The position numbers and the translations under genes were made by a program. DNA of 64,000 nt from positions 116,213 to 180,212 of the forward strand of contig NZ_VANU01000005.1 in NCBI RefSeq assembly GCF_005771535.1. The letters are read 5' to 3'. Source of the DNA: Arcobacter arenosus. GTDB lineage: Bacteria; Campylobacterota; Campylobacteria; Campylobacterales; Arcobacteraceae. Positions 19,529-29,245 of this stretch are shown here, in pieces (position 1 is the first letter of the stretch; the number at the start of each line of letters is the position of its first letter). The notes beneath the pieces were generated by a model. The model ran no database searches. It worked only from the letters and a program-made list of their open reading frames with translations, and was not told the DNA's origin.

Positions 19529-20707
19529 TTAAGACTTTAACATATCACTCATACTCCACAATGGGACAAAAATAGCTAAGATAATCCAAACAATAAGCGC
19601 CATTATGATTATGAAAAATAGAGGTTCTATTAAAGTAGAAAAAAACTTTAATTTATCTTCAAATCGTCTTTTATAAATAATTTTAATCTCACTAACAACA
19701 ATATCAAGAGAACTACTAGCCTCTGCACTATTTATTAGATTTAAAATAACATCATCAAAAAGATTTGAAGACTCAAATGCAATCTTTACGCTTTTTCCAC
19801 TTTTTAGCAAATTTTCTATTTTGGTAATCTTATCAAAAAGATGTTGATTATTGATTAAAGTCTTTGCTTTTATAAAAGCATCAAGAAACTCATACTTACT
19901 TTTTAACAAAATATCTAACACAACAAAAAAGGTATATAGATTTTTGTATTTATATAAAGAACTTATAATATTAAGGTTTTCAACTATTATCTTATCTATA
20001 AAAACTCTTAATCTTTTCTCTTTTTTATAAAAAAGAAAAATTAATATAACAAAAGCAATTAAAATAAAAACAATCAAAAACAAATAGTTTTCAAAAATAT
20101 CTTTAACATATAATAATGATTTTGTTGCAAATGGTAATTGCCCTTTTGCATTATTAAAAATAGATTCGAAATTTGGAACCACAAATTTAAAAATACCAAT
20201 TAAAGCAAAGAAAAAGGTTACCAATAAAATTAAAGGATAAGTCATAGCTTTTTTAAAATCTTTTTTTATTTGTATATTTTCACTTATAATATCACTTAAA
20301 AAAGAGAGGTTTTCTATTGTATTACCACTATCTTGGATTATTTTAAACATCGATTTTATGAGTGGGTTTATTTTAAATCTATCTATACTTGCATAAATAT
20401 CTGAAGAGTTGGAAAAGGAATTTTTTAAACTTTTTAAAAAATCACTAATATGTTGTTTCTTTTCATTTTTTATTAAAATATCAAAGGCATCATCAAGTAA
20501 AATCTTTGAGTTTAACATCATACTTAATTCATAAAGTGAATTTCTAATTTGATTATCGGTAATCTTCTCTTCAAATTTAAATTCAAAACTAGACTTTTTT
20601 ATCTCAATTATATTTGAGGGCAACTTTTCAAAATCGAGATTATTAGTTTCTATAGTTTTTGATTTTAATTTACCATTTTCTTGATAAACAATTTTATACT
20701 TTTTCAA
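19529..20707 (-). CDS. Type II secretion/competence inner-membrane protein, GspF/CtsF-like
   Basis: A 392-residue GspF/PilC family platform protein with two cytoplasmic repeat domains. Each is followed by a membrane region (helices near 160-185, 215-235 and 365-390). Its start lies inside the end of the GspE-like gene (14-base overlap). The pair ATPase-platform is the core of type II secretion, type IV pilus and DNA-uptake systems. The small four-gene layout resembles the Campylobacter cts competence operon. No secretin or pseudopilin lies in this window. Confidence 0.83.
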   Translation of the reverse strand: MKKYKIVYQENGKLKSKTIETNNLDFEKLPSNIIEIKKSSFEFKFEEKITDNQIRNSLYELSMMLNSKILLDDAFDILIKNEKKQHISDFLKSLKNSFSNSSDIYASIDRFKINPLIKSMFKIIQDSGNTIENLSFLSDIISENIQIKKDFKKAMTYPLILLVTFFFALIGIFKFVVPNFESIFNNAKGQLPFATKSLLYVKDIFENYLFLIVFILIAFVILIFLFYKKEKRLRVFIDKIIVENLNIISSLYKYKNLYTFFVVLDILLKSKYEFLDAFIKAKTLINNQHLFDKITKIENLLKSGKSVKIAFESSNLFDDVILNLINSAEASSSLDIVVSEIKIIYKRRFEDKLKFFSTLIEPLFFIIIMALIVWIILAIFVPLWSMSDMLKS

Positions 20708-22037
20708 CTACTTTATAAACCTCAGATATTGTAGTTATACCATCTTTAACTTTTTGTTTTCCATCATCTAGTAAAGATTTAAATGAAATTTTTGATAAAT
20801 ATTCATCAATATTTTCATTTTTTATAATATAAGGTGAAAGATTTTTATCATTTTTTAAAACTTCTCCTAAAGAGCTTCTCCCTAAAAATCCAGTAAAATT
20901 ACACTTTTGGCAACCTTTTTTTAAACAATTTTGACAAATATTTAAAACCAGTCTTTGGGAAATTACATATTTAAGAGTATTTGCTAAAAGATACCTATCA
21001 GCTTTTAAATCAATCAATCTATTAATTGTTTCAAAAGAGTTGTTTGCATGAATTGAAGCTAATACTAAATGGCCAGTTAAAGAAGCTTGCAATGCAATGT
21101 TTAATGAGATTTCATCTCTAATCTCCCCTATTAAAATAATATCAGGGTCTTGCCTTAAAATATTCCTTAAGACTGTATCATAACCTAATTCAATCTCATC
21201 ATTAACCTCAATTTGTTGTATCGATTCTAACTTATATTCAACAGGGTCTTCTATTGTGATAACCTTCTTTTTTGAAGAGGAAAGTTTTTTTAACAATGAA
21301 TATAAGGTTGTACTTTTACCACTTCCTGTAGGCCCTGTTATTAAAACTAATCCTTGTCTTAGATTCTCAATTTCATTAAATGCATTAAGAATATCACTGG
21401 AAAACCCCAGTTTTTCTATATCTTTTTCAACTGTATTATTATCTAAAATCCTAATTACTATTGATTCTCCGCTAATAATCGGCATTGTAGAAACTCTGAA
21501 ATCATATTTTGCATCTTTAACTTCAAAGGAGAACCTTCCATCCATAGGAGTTCTAAAATTTGTAATATCTAATTTGGAAACCATTTTGATATATGAACTT
21601 AAAACCTTTGAAAAAGATTTACAAAAAGAGTAAAAAACTTTTAATGTACCATCAATTCTAAACCTAATCTCTAGGGAGTTTTCTTTACTTTCAATATGTA
21701 TATCACTAGTTCTGTTTAAAATAGATTTTTCCAAAAGAATTTGAAAAAAAGAATTTATATAATTTAAATCATTTTCAGAACTTTTCTTTGATTTTTCTGA
21801 TAAATCAAATAGTTTTATTCTCGTATCTATATCATTTAGAAAAAAAAGAATCTCTTGTTTGTTTATTAACTTTTTTCTAAATATGTGTGATACTGTCAAT
21901 AAATCTATGTTTGATTCATTGCAATAATAACAATAAAAATAGATTCCATCTTTTTTTATGGGAATAATTAAACTATCTATTAATAGTTTTTTATCAAATG
22001 ATTTTAGGTATTCATAATCAATATTTTCAAAACTCAT
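20694..22037 (-). CDS. Type II secretion/competence ATPase, GspE/CtsE-like
   Basis: A 447-residue hexameric secretion ATPase. It shows Walker A GPTGSGKSTT, the Asp box ITIEDPVEY, Walker B RQDPDIILIGEIRD and the His box LTGHLVLASIHAN. A tetracysteine zinc motif near the C-terminus (CQNCLKKGCQKC) is present as in GspE/PilB. The N-terminal domain is short. It powers assembly of a pseudopilus or DNA-uptake machine with the overlapping GspF-like protein. Campylobacter CtsE is the nearest functional analogue by context; a true secretion role cannot be excluded. Confidence 0.87.
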   Translation of the reverse strand: MSFENIDYEYLKSFDKKLLIDSLIIPIKKDGIYFYCYYCNESNIDLLTVSHIFRKKLINKQEILFFLNDIDTRIKLFDLSEKSKKSSENDLNYINSFFQILLEKSILNRTSDIHIESKENSLEIRFRIDGTLKVFYSFCKSFSKVLSSYIKMVSKLDITNFRTPMDGRFSFEVKDAKYDFRVSTMPIISGESIVIRILDNNTVEKDIEKLGFSSDILNAFNEIENLRQGLVLITGPTGSGKSTTLYSLLKKLSSSKKKVITIEDPVEYKLESIQQIEVNDEIELGYDTVLRNILRQDPDIILIGEIRDEISLNIALQASLTGHLVLASIHANNSFETINRLIDLKADRYLLANTLKYVISQRLVLNICQNCLKKGCQKCNFTGFLGRSSLGEVLKNDKNLSPYIIKNENIDEYLSKISFKSLLDDGKQKVKDGITTISEVYKVVEKV

Positions 22038-22038
22038 A

Positions 22039-22677
22039 TTAATTTTTCTCTTGTAAATTTAAACTTATTTTTTTGAATTTATTCTCCATAAGAACATTTG
22101 TTTTATTTATTTTTTTAATCTCAAACCTTTCTATTTTGTCATTTAAACTAAACCATTTGTTGTTTATAAAAGCTTTTTGACCAATAATTGCTTTTAGGTT
22201 ATAAACTTGTTTTTTCTTCTCTTTAAATTTTTCTAGTTCTTTGATTAAATCTATTTCTTCTTTTTTATAAAATTTTTTAAAATCGATTGATACTTTTAAA
22301 TTTTCATCACTCATTTGGAAACTTTTTATTTTAGAAAAACTATTATATTTTTCTAAATAGATTAATAAACTTAATCTTTTTTTCAAATCACTATTTGCAA
22401 TAAAATCTAAACTAGAATCCCCTTTTGTAATCTTATTTAGATATATCTCATTTTTAAAAGCAAAGTTTTCAATATCTTTTAGCACATCTATTAATTTAAC
22501 CTTCATTTGTATTTTTTCAATATTTACAAGAGAAGGAGTTCTATCTATTGGCCTTTTAATCTCTAAAAAATATAAATAGATTAAACAAAGTATTGTAAAA
22601 GGAAATAAGTAAATCACAACCTTAACTCTTAAAGGTAAAAGCTCAAAACTATTTTCTATGTATTTTAAATGTTGCAT
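22039..22677 (-). CDS. Single-pass membrane protein of the secretion/competence set, unknown
   Basis: A 212-residue protein with one N-terminal membrane helix (about residues 18-35), then lysine-rich coiled-coil-like sequence and a short beta-rich tail. It lies between the GspE-like gene (one-base gap) and the next membrane protein (29-base overlap). The topology matches GspM/PilO-type assembly proteins or a Campylobacter Cts protein. I cannot assign it by sequence. Its place in the operon is the main evidence for a role in the machine. Confidence 0.65.
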   Translation of the reverse strand: MQHLKYIENSFELLPLRVKVVIYLFPFTILCLIYLYFLEIKRPIDRTPSLVNIEKIQMKVKLIDVLKDIENFAFKNEIYLNKITKGDSSLDFIANSDLKKRLSLLIYLEKYNSFSKIKSFQMSDENLKVSIDFKKFYKKEEIDLIKELEKFKEKKKQVYNLKAIIGQKAFINNKWFSLNDKIERFEIKKINKTNVLMENKFKKISLNLQEKN

Positions 22678-23437
22678 TGGCTAAATAAACCTTTTTTTGA
22701 GAATCATAAGTTATATCATCCACTTTAACCTTTTCTAAATTTTTAAAGAGAGTATAAAGGTCTTGTTTCTTTGATGATTCAAGTTCTAAAAGAAGTTTTG
22801 AATTAACAAAATTTACTTTTAAAACCTTTACAAAATATTTATTACTTAATAGAAAAATATTAATAAGCTCCTCACTTATAAAATAAAATTGTGAATTCAG
22901 TTCGATTTGTTTTGTATTTGCTTTTATCCTCTCTAAAATATTTTGATTAACATTTTTTGAAAAATCAAATAGATAAAAACCTAAACAAAGGCTAAAAAGA
23001 TAAATAAGAAAAAACTTTAGAAAATGAGATTTTTTAATTTTTATAAACTGATGTTTATTTTTCTTTGTGAATTTAACTTTAGTATTTATTTGAAGATTTT
23101 CGATTTTTAATATTTTTTCCAAAAAATCTTTTACTTCATCCTTTGTATTTGATTTATCAATTTTTTGACAAAAATATAATTGACTATTTTTAAAAACTAA
23201 GGCTAAATTTTCGTAAAAAAAGAGATTAATATTTTCATTGGAATCTAAAAAAAAATATTTTGGTATTTGTGATTTGAAATGAATTACTTGATATATATTT
23301 AAAGGTTTTATATACGAGCTGTATAAAAAACTACTCTTATCATAATTTAAAGAGGAATTCTTTATATGATTTCTAATATATTTATCTAAAAAATTTGAGT
23401 TTATCTCTTCATCTGATTTTATTTCAATTAGTTCAAT
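22649..23437 (-). CDS. GspL/PilN-like membrane protein with a probable ATT start
   Basis: The part from a TTG at 23122 gives only 157 residues, but the frame stays open for another 108 codons up to a stop at 23447-23449. That extension contains no ATG, GTG or TTG. The best start is ATT at 23437, seven bases after AAGG, giving 262 residues: about 135 cytoplasmic residues, one helix (FLKFFLIYLFSLCLGFYLF) and a periplasmic domain, the shape of GspL/PilN or CtsX-like proteins. The start and ribosome site lie in one arm of a strong hairpin. Either this is a rare AUU-initiated gene or its start has decayed. It overlaps the next gene by 29 bases. Confidence 0.55.
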   Translation of the reverse strand: MELIEIKSDEEINSNFLDKYIRNHIKNSSLNYDKSSFLYSSYIKPLNIYQVIHFKSQIPKYFFLDSNENINLFFYENLALVFKNSQLYFCQKIDKSNTKDEVKDFLEKILKIENLQINTKVKFTKKNKHQFIKIKKSHFLKFFLIYLFSLCLGFYLFDFSKNVNQNILERIKANTKQIELNSQFYFISEELINIFLLSNKYFVKVLKVNFVNSKLLLELESSKKQDLYTLFKNLEKVKVDDITYDSQKKVYLANATFKIHRK

Positions 23438-23440
23438 AAT

Positions 23441-23469
23441 AATACCTTATTTCTTTTTAATAAGGTATT
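23441..23469. promoter_or_regulatory. Hairpin covering the ribosome site of the GspL-like gene
   Basis: AATACCTTATT (23441-23451) pairs perfectly with AATAAGGTATT (23459-23469). On the minus strand the AAGG of the downstream gene lies in the 3' arm, with candidate ATT start codons at once after it. It may terminate era transcription, hide the ribosome site, or both. Confidence 0.5.
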
Positions 23470-23521
23470 TTATTATTTATTACTTTGTATTTTAATTAAG
23501 TAAATATATTTTTTTATTATT

Positions 23522-24406
23522 TTAAAAAGTTACGTCGTATCCTAATTCTTTAAGACCTTTTTTATCTTTTGTCCAACCTTTTTTAATAGAAACAAACAGT
23601 TCTAAATAACATTTTCTACCTGTTAGTCTTTCTATTTTTTGTCTTGCATCTTTACCAATTCTTTTGATTGCACTTCCACCCTTTCCTACAATCATACCTT
23701 TTTGAGTTCCTTTTTGAACTATAATTGTTGCATTAACTACATCAATATCTTTTTTCTCTTGAACTCTATTTATTTTTACATCTGTTTCATATGGTATTTC
23801 ATCAGAAATATTCTCAAAAATCGATTCTCTAATAAACTCTTTAAAAATATCTCTCATATGTTCAGTTGTTAAAATTTCAGGGTCATATAAATAAGGATGC
23901 TCAGGAAGATATTTTACAACAACATCTAAAATATCATCGTGAGTAGTTTGTTTTTTTATTGATACAGGGATAATAGCTTCGTATTTGTCTGAATGTTTTT
24001 CATACTCTTTTATTTTTTCTAAAACTTCATTATTCCCAACATTATCAATTTTTGTTAAAAGTAAAATATGTTTTGTATTTTTTTTATTTCTCTCTAAAAA
24101 ATTTTCATAATGGGTTAATTTATCAGTTACAGGAGCTAAAAATAAAATCAAATCACAATCACCAATTGCTTTTAAAGCCTCATCAAGCATAAATTGATTT
24201 AATAGCTTTTCTGTTTCGTGTAAACCAGGAGTATCCACAAAAATGATTTGATCATCTTTATGCATCACGATTATATTAGATCTTTTTCTAGTAGCATTTG
24301 CTTTATGTGAAACTAAAGCAATTTTTTCACCAACTAACCAATTTAATAGTGAACTTTTACCTGCATTAGGTCGACCTACAACTGAAACATAACCACACTT
24401 ACTCAT
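23522..24406 (-). CDS. era: GTPase Era
   Basis: A 294-residue Era GTPase for 30S subunit maturation. It has G1 GRPNAGKSS, G3 DTPGLHE and G4 TKID in the GTPase domain and a C-terminal KH RNA-binding domain with the loop VGKGGSAIKRIG. The length is standard. The comM-like gene lies 50 bases upstream on the same strand. The competence-like genes downstream are separated by a hairpin. Confidence 0.97.
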   Translation of the reverse strand: MSKCGYVSVVGRPNAGKSSLLNWLVGEKIALVSHKANATRKRSNIIVMHKDDQIIFVDTPGLHETEKLLNQFMLDEALKAIGDCDLILFLAPVTDKLTHYENFLERNKKNTKHILLLTKIDNVGNNEVLEKIKEYEKHSDKYEAIIPVSIKKQTTHDDILDVVVKYLPEHPYLYDPEILTTEHMRDIFKEFIRESIFENISDEIPYETDVKINRVQEKKDIDVVNATIIVQKGTQKGMIVGKGGSAIKRIGKDARQKIERLTGRKCYLELFVSIKKGWTKDKKGLKELGYDVTF

Positions 24407-24456
24407 ACGATTCCTTCAAACATTTTAATTAAGTGATTATATCTAAAATTTTCTGC

Positions 24457-25953
24457 TTATCTTCTTCTGTATGAAAGAGATTCTAGTAAATGTCTTTTTT
24501 GTATATTTGTACACTCTTCCAAATCTGCTATTGTACGGCTAACTTTTAATATTTTATTTATACTTCTAAAAGATAAATTCAAATTTATCCTTGCTTTTTC
24601 TAAAACTTCCTTTGTTTCAGAATCTAAAATACAATATTTTGTAATCTCATCATCACTTAGTTTCCCATTTAAATTTTTCTGCCCTCTTAACATTTGCATT
24701 TTAAAAGCATTTAATACTTGTCTTCTTATCTCTTGGGAAGTTATTGTAGATTTTGAGTCTACACTTGTATCATTCATAATTACATACAAGTCAATTCTGT
24801 CTAAAAAAGGTTCACTTAAACGATTTTTGTATCTTTTAATTTCAAGTTCATTACATCTACAATTATTTGAAACAGAAAGTAAATTTCCACATGGACATGG
24901 GTTCATTGCTGCTACAAATAAAAATTTCGTTTCATATAAAACCTTCGAATTTGCACGACTTACCAATAAAGAATAATCTTCTAAAGGCTCCCTTAATGCT
25001 TCAATTATAGAGGAACTAAAATGGGGTAACTCATCAAAAAATAAAATTCCAGAATTTGCCAAACTTATCTCTCCTATGTTTGTTCCTCCTACAATAGAAG
25101 CTTTTGTTGAAGTATTATGAGGACTTCTTATTGTCCTAATTGGTTTAAAATCTGGTTCTTTTAATTGTAAAGCTTGTAATTTTGCTATTTCTAAAATCTC
25201 ATCAATACTCATAGGTGTCATTATAAAAGGTAATCTTTTTACAAGCATCGATTTTCCAACACCAGGACTTCCTTCTAAAATTATGTTATGATTTCCAGAT
25301 GCTGCAATAAGGGCAGCTTTTTTTGCATTTTCTTGACCTCTAATATCTTTAAAATCCAACTTATAATCATTTGTGAAATAAAAATCTTTACCATTTACAT
25401 TTATTTTTTCATATTCAAATTTTTCTTTTTTATATAGATATTTATCTTTTTCTTTTCCTTTAAAAAAATCAATTGCTTCCAATAGGTTTCTAACACTATA
25501 TATTTTTATATTTGGAATTTTAGATATTTTTTTAGCACTTTTTTCACAAACTAATACATTTTTTATTTTCCCTTGTTTTACTAAAGATAATATTATGGGA
25601 AAAATTGAATAGCTATCTTTAATATCACCATTTAATGACAATTCTCCAAAAATGTGATACTCATCAAAATTAACTTTATCTTCGTATAATGAAACTAATA
25701 ATGCAATGGGTAAATCAAAATGACTACCCGCTTTTTTAATCTCACTAGGTGCTAAATTTATGGTGATTTTCTTAGGTGGAAATTTATACTCATTTGTTAA
25801 TAATGATGATTTTACTCTATCCTTGGATTCTTGTATACTATTTGTTGCTAATCCTACAATTGTAAAACTAGGTAATCCTTTTGTAAATGTTGCTTCAACA
25901 CTTACTTCTTTTGCTTCGATTTCATTTAATGTTGCTGATTTTATAATTTTCAT
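24457..25953 (-). CDS. comM: YifB/ComM-type AAA+ ATPase
   Basis: A 498-residue Mg-chelatase-like AAA+ protein. It has an N-terminal Lon-protease-like domain (1-170), then Walker A GSPGVGKSM, a Walker B at ILFFDELPHF and the zinc-like cysteine cluster CPCGNL with CRC. It ends with the C-terminal helical domain. ComM homologues are helicases that drive branch migration during natural transformation. The nearby cts-like genes fit this role, although many non-competent bacteria also keep the gene. Confidence 0.9.
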   Translation of the reverse strand: MKIIKSATLNEIEAKEVSVEATFTKGLPSFTIVGLATNSIQESKDRVKSSLLTNEYKFPPKKITINLAPSEIKKAGSHFDLPIALLVSLYEDKVNFDEYHIFGELSLNGDIKDSYSIFPIILSLVKQGKIKNVLVCEKSAKKISKIPNIKIYSVRNLLEAIDFFKGKEKDKYLYKKEKFEYEKINVNGKDFYFTNDYKLDFKDIRGQENAKKAALIAASGNHNIILEGSPGVGKSMLVKRLPFIMTPMSIDEILEIAKLQALQLKEPDFKPIRTIRSPHNTSTKASIVGGTNIGEISLANSGILFFDELPHFSSSIIEALREPLEDYSLLVSRANSKVLYETKFLFVAAMNPCPCGNLLSVSNNCRCNELEIKRYKNRLSEPFLDRIDLYVIMNDTSVDSKSTITSQEIRRQVLNAFKMQMLRGQKNLNGKLSDDEITKYCILDSETKEVLEKARINLNLSFRSINKILKVSRTIADLEECTNIQKRHLLESLSYRRR

Positions 25954-26100
25954 TTGTCTCTTCTAAATAATTCATTTAATTATAGCTATTTGTAGATTTA
26001 ATTTAAATAATAAATAATGGTATTAAATTATTTAAATAGCAAAATATAAAATATTATAATAAATATCTTTTTTTAATACAATTGCATCCATAAATTTTGT

Positions 26101-26106
26101 TATAAT
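26101..26106 (+). promoter_or_regulatory. -10 box for the sensor kinase gene
   Basis: A perfect TATAAT lies 29 bases before the kinase start codon, after a T-rich stretch (TTTTGT). The rest of the 181-base gap after comM holds no gene. Confidence 0.5.
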
Positions 26107-26134
26107 CGAAAAAGATTCAAAAAAAGATAATATT

Positions 26135-27529
26135 ATGTTAAAAAATGATGCTTTAGCTAAAACAAAACTTGTTTATTTCATTGTTTTTTTATCCCTAGCC
26201 TTTTGGGCTGTATTTGCTTTTTTTACAATGCATCAACTAATTAGTTCCCAAGAGATTTATGCAAAGATAATCAATATTAGTGGGAAACAAAGAATGTTAT
26301 CTCAAAAAACTACACTGATGGCAAAAAGAACTTTTGAAACAAATAATCAAGATTTTTTAAACCATACCTTAGAATTAATCAAAGGAATGAAAGAGGATCA
26401 TGATTTTATAATTAATAATTTAACTTCTCAAAAGATGATAAAAATATATTTTGATAAACCCTATTTACTTGATAAAAAAGTTAAAGAGTATTTTTTTATA
26501 TTTGATAGTTTCTTAAAAGAAAGGACTAAATCGAATCTTCAAAAAGTTGAAGAATATTCTTATCAATTATTACCAGAACTAAATACTGCTGTTTATAAAT
26601 TTGAAGAGGAGAGTAATCAAAAAACAATTGAACTAAAAAAAAGGCAATTAATAATACTTTTTGGAACATTATTAACCCTATTTTTAGAAGCTTTTTTAAT
26701 TGTAATTCCTTCAATAAGAATAAATGAACAAAAGGAAAAAGAGTTACAAGAGATAAACAATAACTTAGAAAATAGAGTAAAAGATGTAATAAAGAACTTA
26801 AGAGAAAAAGACAAAATAATAAATGAACAATCAAAAATGATTTTTATGAGAGAGATTTTAAATAATATTTCACACCAATGGAGACAACCCTTATCTATAA
26901 TTACCACTGCAGTTACTGGCATAAAACTAAAAAAAGAGTATAAACAACTAGAGGAAAAAGATTTAGATGATTATTTAAATGTAGTATTAGAAAATAGTTC
27001 CTATTTATCAAAAACAATTGACAATTTTAGAAGTTTCTTTGAAAATAAAGATGAGATGACAACATATAAATTTTCATCTTTAATAGACAAAATAGAAGAA
27101 CTTTTAAAAGAGGAGTTGGAAGAAAATAAAATCAGCTTTGTTTTAGATATCCAAGAGCTAAATTATTATGGTAATGAAACAAGATTACTAAACTCTATAC
27201 TTCATATTTTAAACAATGCAATTGATGTTTTAAAAAACAAAGAAGATCAAAGAATTATTTTTATAAGTATATATAAAAATGAAAATTTTCATATAAAAAT
27301 TAAAGATAATGGTGGTGGAATACAAGAAGAGATTATAGATAGGATATTTGAACCATATTTTACTACTAAACACAAATCCTTAGGAAAAGGTATGGATTTA
27401 TATATTGTAAAAGAATCCATAGAAAAAATCTTAAAAGGTTATATAAAAGTCACAAATGAACACTATACTTATAAAGGGAAAGATCAAGTAGGTGCTTTAT
27501 TTGAAATAATTTTACCTTCAAATCAATAA
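26135..27529 (+). CDS. Orphan membrane sensor histidine kinase with a PilJ/NarX-like sensor
   Basis: A 464-residue kinase. It has membrane helices near 12-31 and 172-192. The periplasmic domain starts ISGKQRMLSQKT, the motif of PilJ/NarX-type four-helix sensors. A coiled coil (about 198-235) precedes a dimerisation region with the phospho-accepting His247 in ISHQWRQPL, and the ATP domain contains DNGGGI. The second glycine box reads GKGMDL rather than GTGLGL, a moderate deviation. No response regulator lies beside it. The next gene, a small membrane protein, is 28 bases downstream. Confidence 0.87.
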   Translation: MLKNDALAKTKLVYFIVFLSLAFWAVFAFFTMHQLISSQEIYAKIINISGKQRMLSQKTTLMAKRTFETNNQDFLNHTLELIKGMKEDHDFIINNLTSQKMIKIYFDKPYLLDKKVKEYFFIFDSFLKERTKSNLQKVEEYSYQLLPELNTAVYKFEEESNQKTIELKKRQLIILFGTLLTLFLEAFLIVIPSIRINEQKEKELQEINNNLENRVKDVIKNLREKDKIINEQSKMIFMREILNNISHQWRQPLSIITTAVTGIKLKKEYKQLEEKDLDDYLNVVLENSSYLSKTIDNFRSFFENKDEMTTYKFSSLIDKIEELLKEELEENKISFVLDIQELNYYGNETRLLNSILHILNNAIDVLKNKEDQRIIFISIYKNENFHIKIKDNGGGIQEEIIDRIFEPYFTTKHKSLGKGMDLYIVKESIEKILKGYIKVTNEHYTYKGKDQVGALFEIILPSNQ

Positions 27530-27557
27530 AAATATAATATCTCTTAAAGGAGTTGAT

Positions 27558-28040
27558 ATGCAAACAGAAATTAACACTCAAGATGAAAAATCAAAAAACT
27601 ATCTAAAAGATTGTTTTATGCAAAAATGTAGAAATGAATATGACGATTATTTAAAAGATGAAGAATCAGCATTGGATAGATATGCAAAACTTTCAATACA
27701 ATATCTTCAGTTTATATCATTGGGAATATTTTCTACAGCAGTTTTATTACAATCACCTTTAAACTTTAATTTTATAGCAGCATTTTTAGCTTTATCTGTT
27801 TTAGTTTTTTTTATCTCAGTTACATTGATTTTAAGATACTCTCTTAAAAATAGCAAGGATATAAAACTAAAAAATGATATTTATGATGCATGGACAAAAA
27901 CAGTTTTATATGCAATTTTAATAAACCTATTATTGATTTTTGTAGAAAATGGCTTAAATCAAATTTTAGTTGTTTTATTTTTTGCAACAATTGCAATAAT
28001 CTTTATTCAAAAAAGTAAAAAAACAATTCAAGAAATATAA
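27558..28040 (+). CDS. Small four-helix membrane protein, unknown
   Basis: A 160-residue protein with a charged N-terminal region of about 45 residues, followed by four hydrophobic helices in two hairpins. I see no conserved catalytic motif and do not recognise the family. It follows the sensor kinase by 28 bases with a good AAAGGAG ribosome site. It may be cotranscribed with the kinase. Confidence 0.7.
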   Translation: MQTEINTQDEKSKNYLKDCFMQKCRNEYDDYLKDEESALDRYAKLSIQYLQFISLGIFSTAVLLQSPLNFNFIAAFLALSVLVFFISVTLILRYSLKNSKDIKLKNDIYDAWTKTVLYAILINLLLIFVENGLNQILVVLFFATIAIIFIQKSKKTIQEI

Positions 28041-28133
28041 TACTATCACTATATATAAAACTTTTGATATAACAAAATTTGAATATAGTTAAAGTAAATT
28101 TTGATAATATTCAACAAAAAAATAAGGTAATGT

Positions 28134-28688
28134 ATGATAGAACTTATTATTCTTTCTGTTGCATTAAGTATGGATGCTTTTGCGGTAGCTCTTGGATTAG
28201 GAGCTAAACAAATAACTATAAATAAATCATTAGCTTTAAAAGTTGGATTATTATTTGGTTTTTTTCAGGGATTTATGCCTCTTATAGGTTATTTTGCAGG
28301 TATAGGACTTTCTAGTTTTATTGAAGTTATTGACCACTGGGTAGCTTTTATACTACTTGCACTTATTGGTGGTAAAATGGTATATGAGAGTTTTGGGGAA
28401 CCTGTGGAAGAGGAAATTGCAATCATTACAAATAAAGTTCTTCTATTATTAGCAATAGCTACAAGTATTGATGCAATGGCAGCTGGTTTTACATTAACAT
28501 TAATGTCAACTACTATAATTACTTCAGTTTTAATTATTGGATTAACTACATTTATTTTTAGTTATGGTGGGGTTATAATTGGTTCAAAAGGTGGAGCATT
28601 TTTAGAGAGCAAAGCTGAATTATTGGGTGGTATTGTATTAATAGGTATCGGTTTAAAAATACTAATTCAACATACATTGTTAAGTTGA
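28134..28688 (+). CDS. mntP: Manganese efflux pump MntP
   Basis: A 184-residue, six-helix protein of the MntP family, exporting Mn2+ from the cytoplasm. The two internal repeats each carry an acidic membrane motif: SMDAFAVALGLG near the N-terminus and SIDAMAAGFTL in the second half. The start follows AAGGTAATGT. The 93-base leader shows no yybP-ykoY Mn riboswitch structure, unlike mntP in some enterobacteria. Confidence 0.94.
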   Translation: MIELIILSVALSMDAFAVALGLGAKQITINKSLALKVGLLFGFFQGFMPLIGYFAGIGLSSFIEVIDHWVAFILLALIGGKMVYESFGEPVEEEIAIITNKVLLLLAIATSIDAMAAGFTLTLMSTTIITSVLIIGLTTFIFSYGGVIIGSKGGAFLESKAELLGGIVLIGIGLKILIQHTLLS

Positions 28689-28724
28689 TTTTGTACTATT
28701 AAACCTTTTTTATCTAGCTTGGGC

Positions 28725-29237
28725 TTATTTACCCTTTAACTTCTTTTTCCATTCTTTTTCAAATTTTTTTCTTTTGATTATAGAAAGGTTTTCAATAAAA
28801 AGATGTCCAGCTAGATGCTCCATCTCATGTTGCCAAGCAACAGCTAAAAAGTCTTCACACTCCATAGTTTGCTTTTGTCCATCTCTATTATAGTATTCAA
28901 CTATTATATGTTGTGCTCTTTTAACCTCTTCATTAAATCCAGGTACACTAAGACACCCCTCTACAAAAATTTGAACACCATCTTTGTGAGTAATTACAGG
29001 ATTAATTGCTTCAATTAAATCCTCTTTATCTTGAATATCTTCCTCATTTGGAAGATTAATGATTAATACATTTAAAGGGATACCAACTTGAATTGCAGCA
29101 AGTCCTACACCATTTTGATCAATCATTGTTTCATACATGTCATCTAAAAGAGTGTGAAGTTCTTCATCGAACTTCTCCACATCTTTAGACTTTGTTCTTA
29201 ATAATTTATTTGGATATGTTAATACTTCTCTAATCAT
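28725..29237 (-). CDS. def: Peptide deformylase
   Basis: A 170-residue peptide deformylase that removes the formyl group from nascent proteins. All three family motifs are present: GVGLAAIQVG, EGCLSVPG and the zinc-binding HEMEH. It lies eight bases downstream of clpP, in an operon tig-clpP-def that couples nascent-chain folding, turnover and processing. The C-terminus is lysine-rich, as in many homologues. Confidence 0.97.
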   Translation of the reverse strand: MIREVLTYPNKLLRTKSKDVEKFDEELHTLLDDMYETMIDQNGVGLAAIQVGIPLNVLIINLPNEEDIQDKEDLIEAINPVITHKDGVQIFVEGCLSVPGFNEEVKRAQHIIVEYYNRDGQKQTMECEDFLAVAWQHEMEHLAGHLFIENLSIIKRKKFEKEWKKKLKGK

Positions 29238-29245
29238 TTCAAACT

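Noticed and set aside
28041-28133. Manganese riboswitch before mntP
   Set aside because: The 93-base leader is AT-rich and lacks the yybP-ykoY conserved loops.
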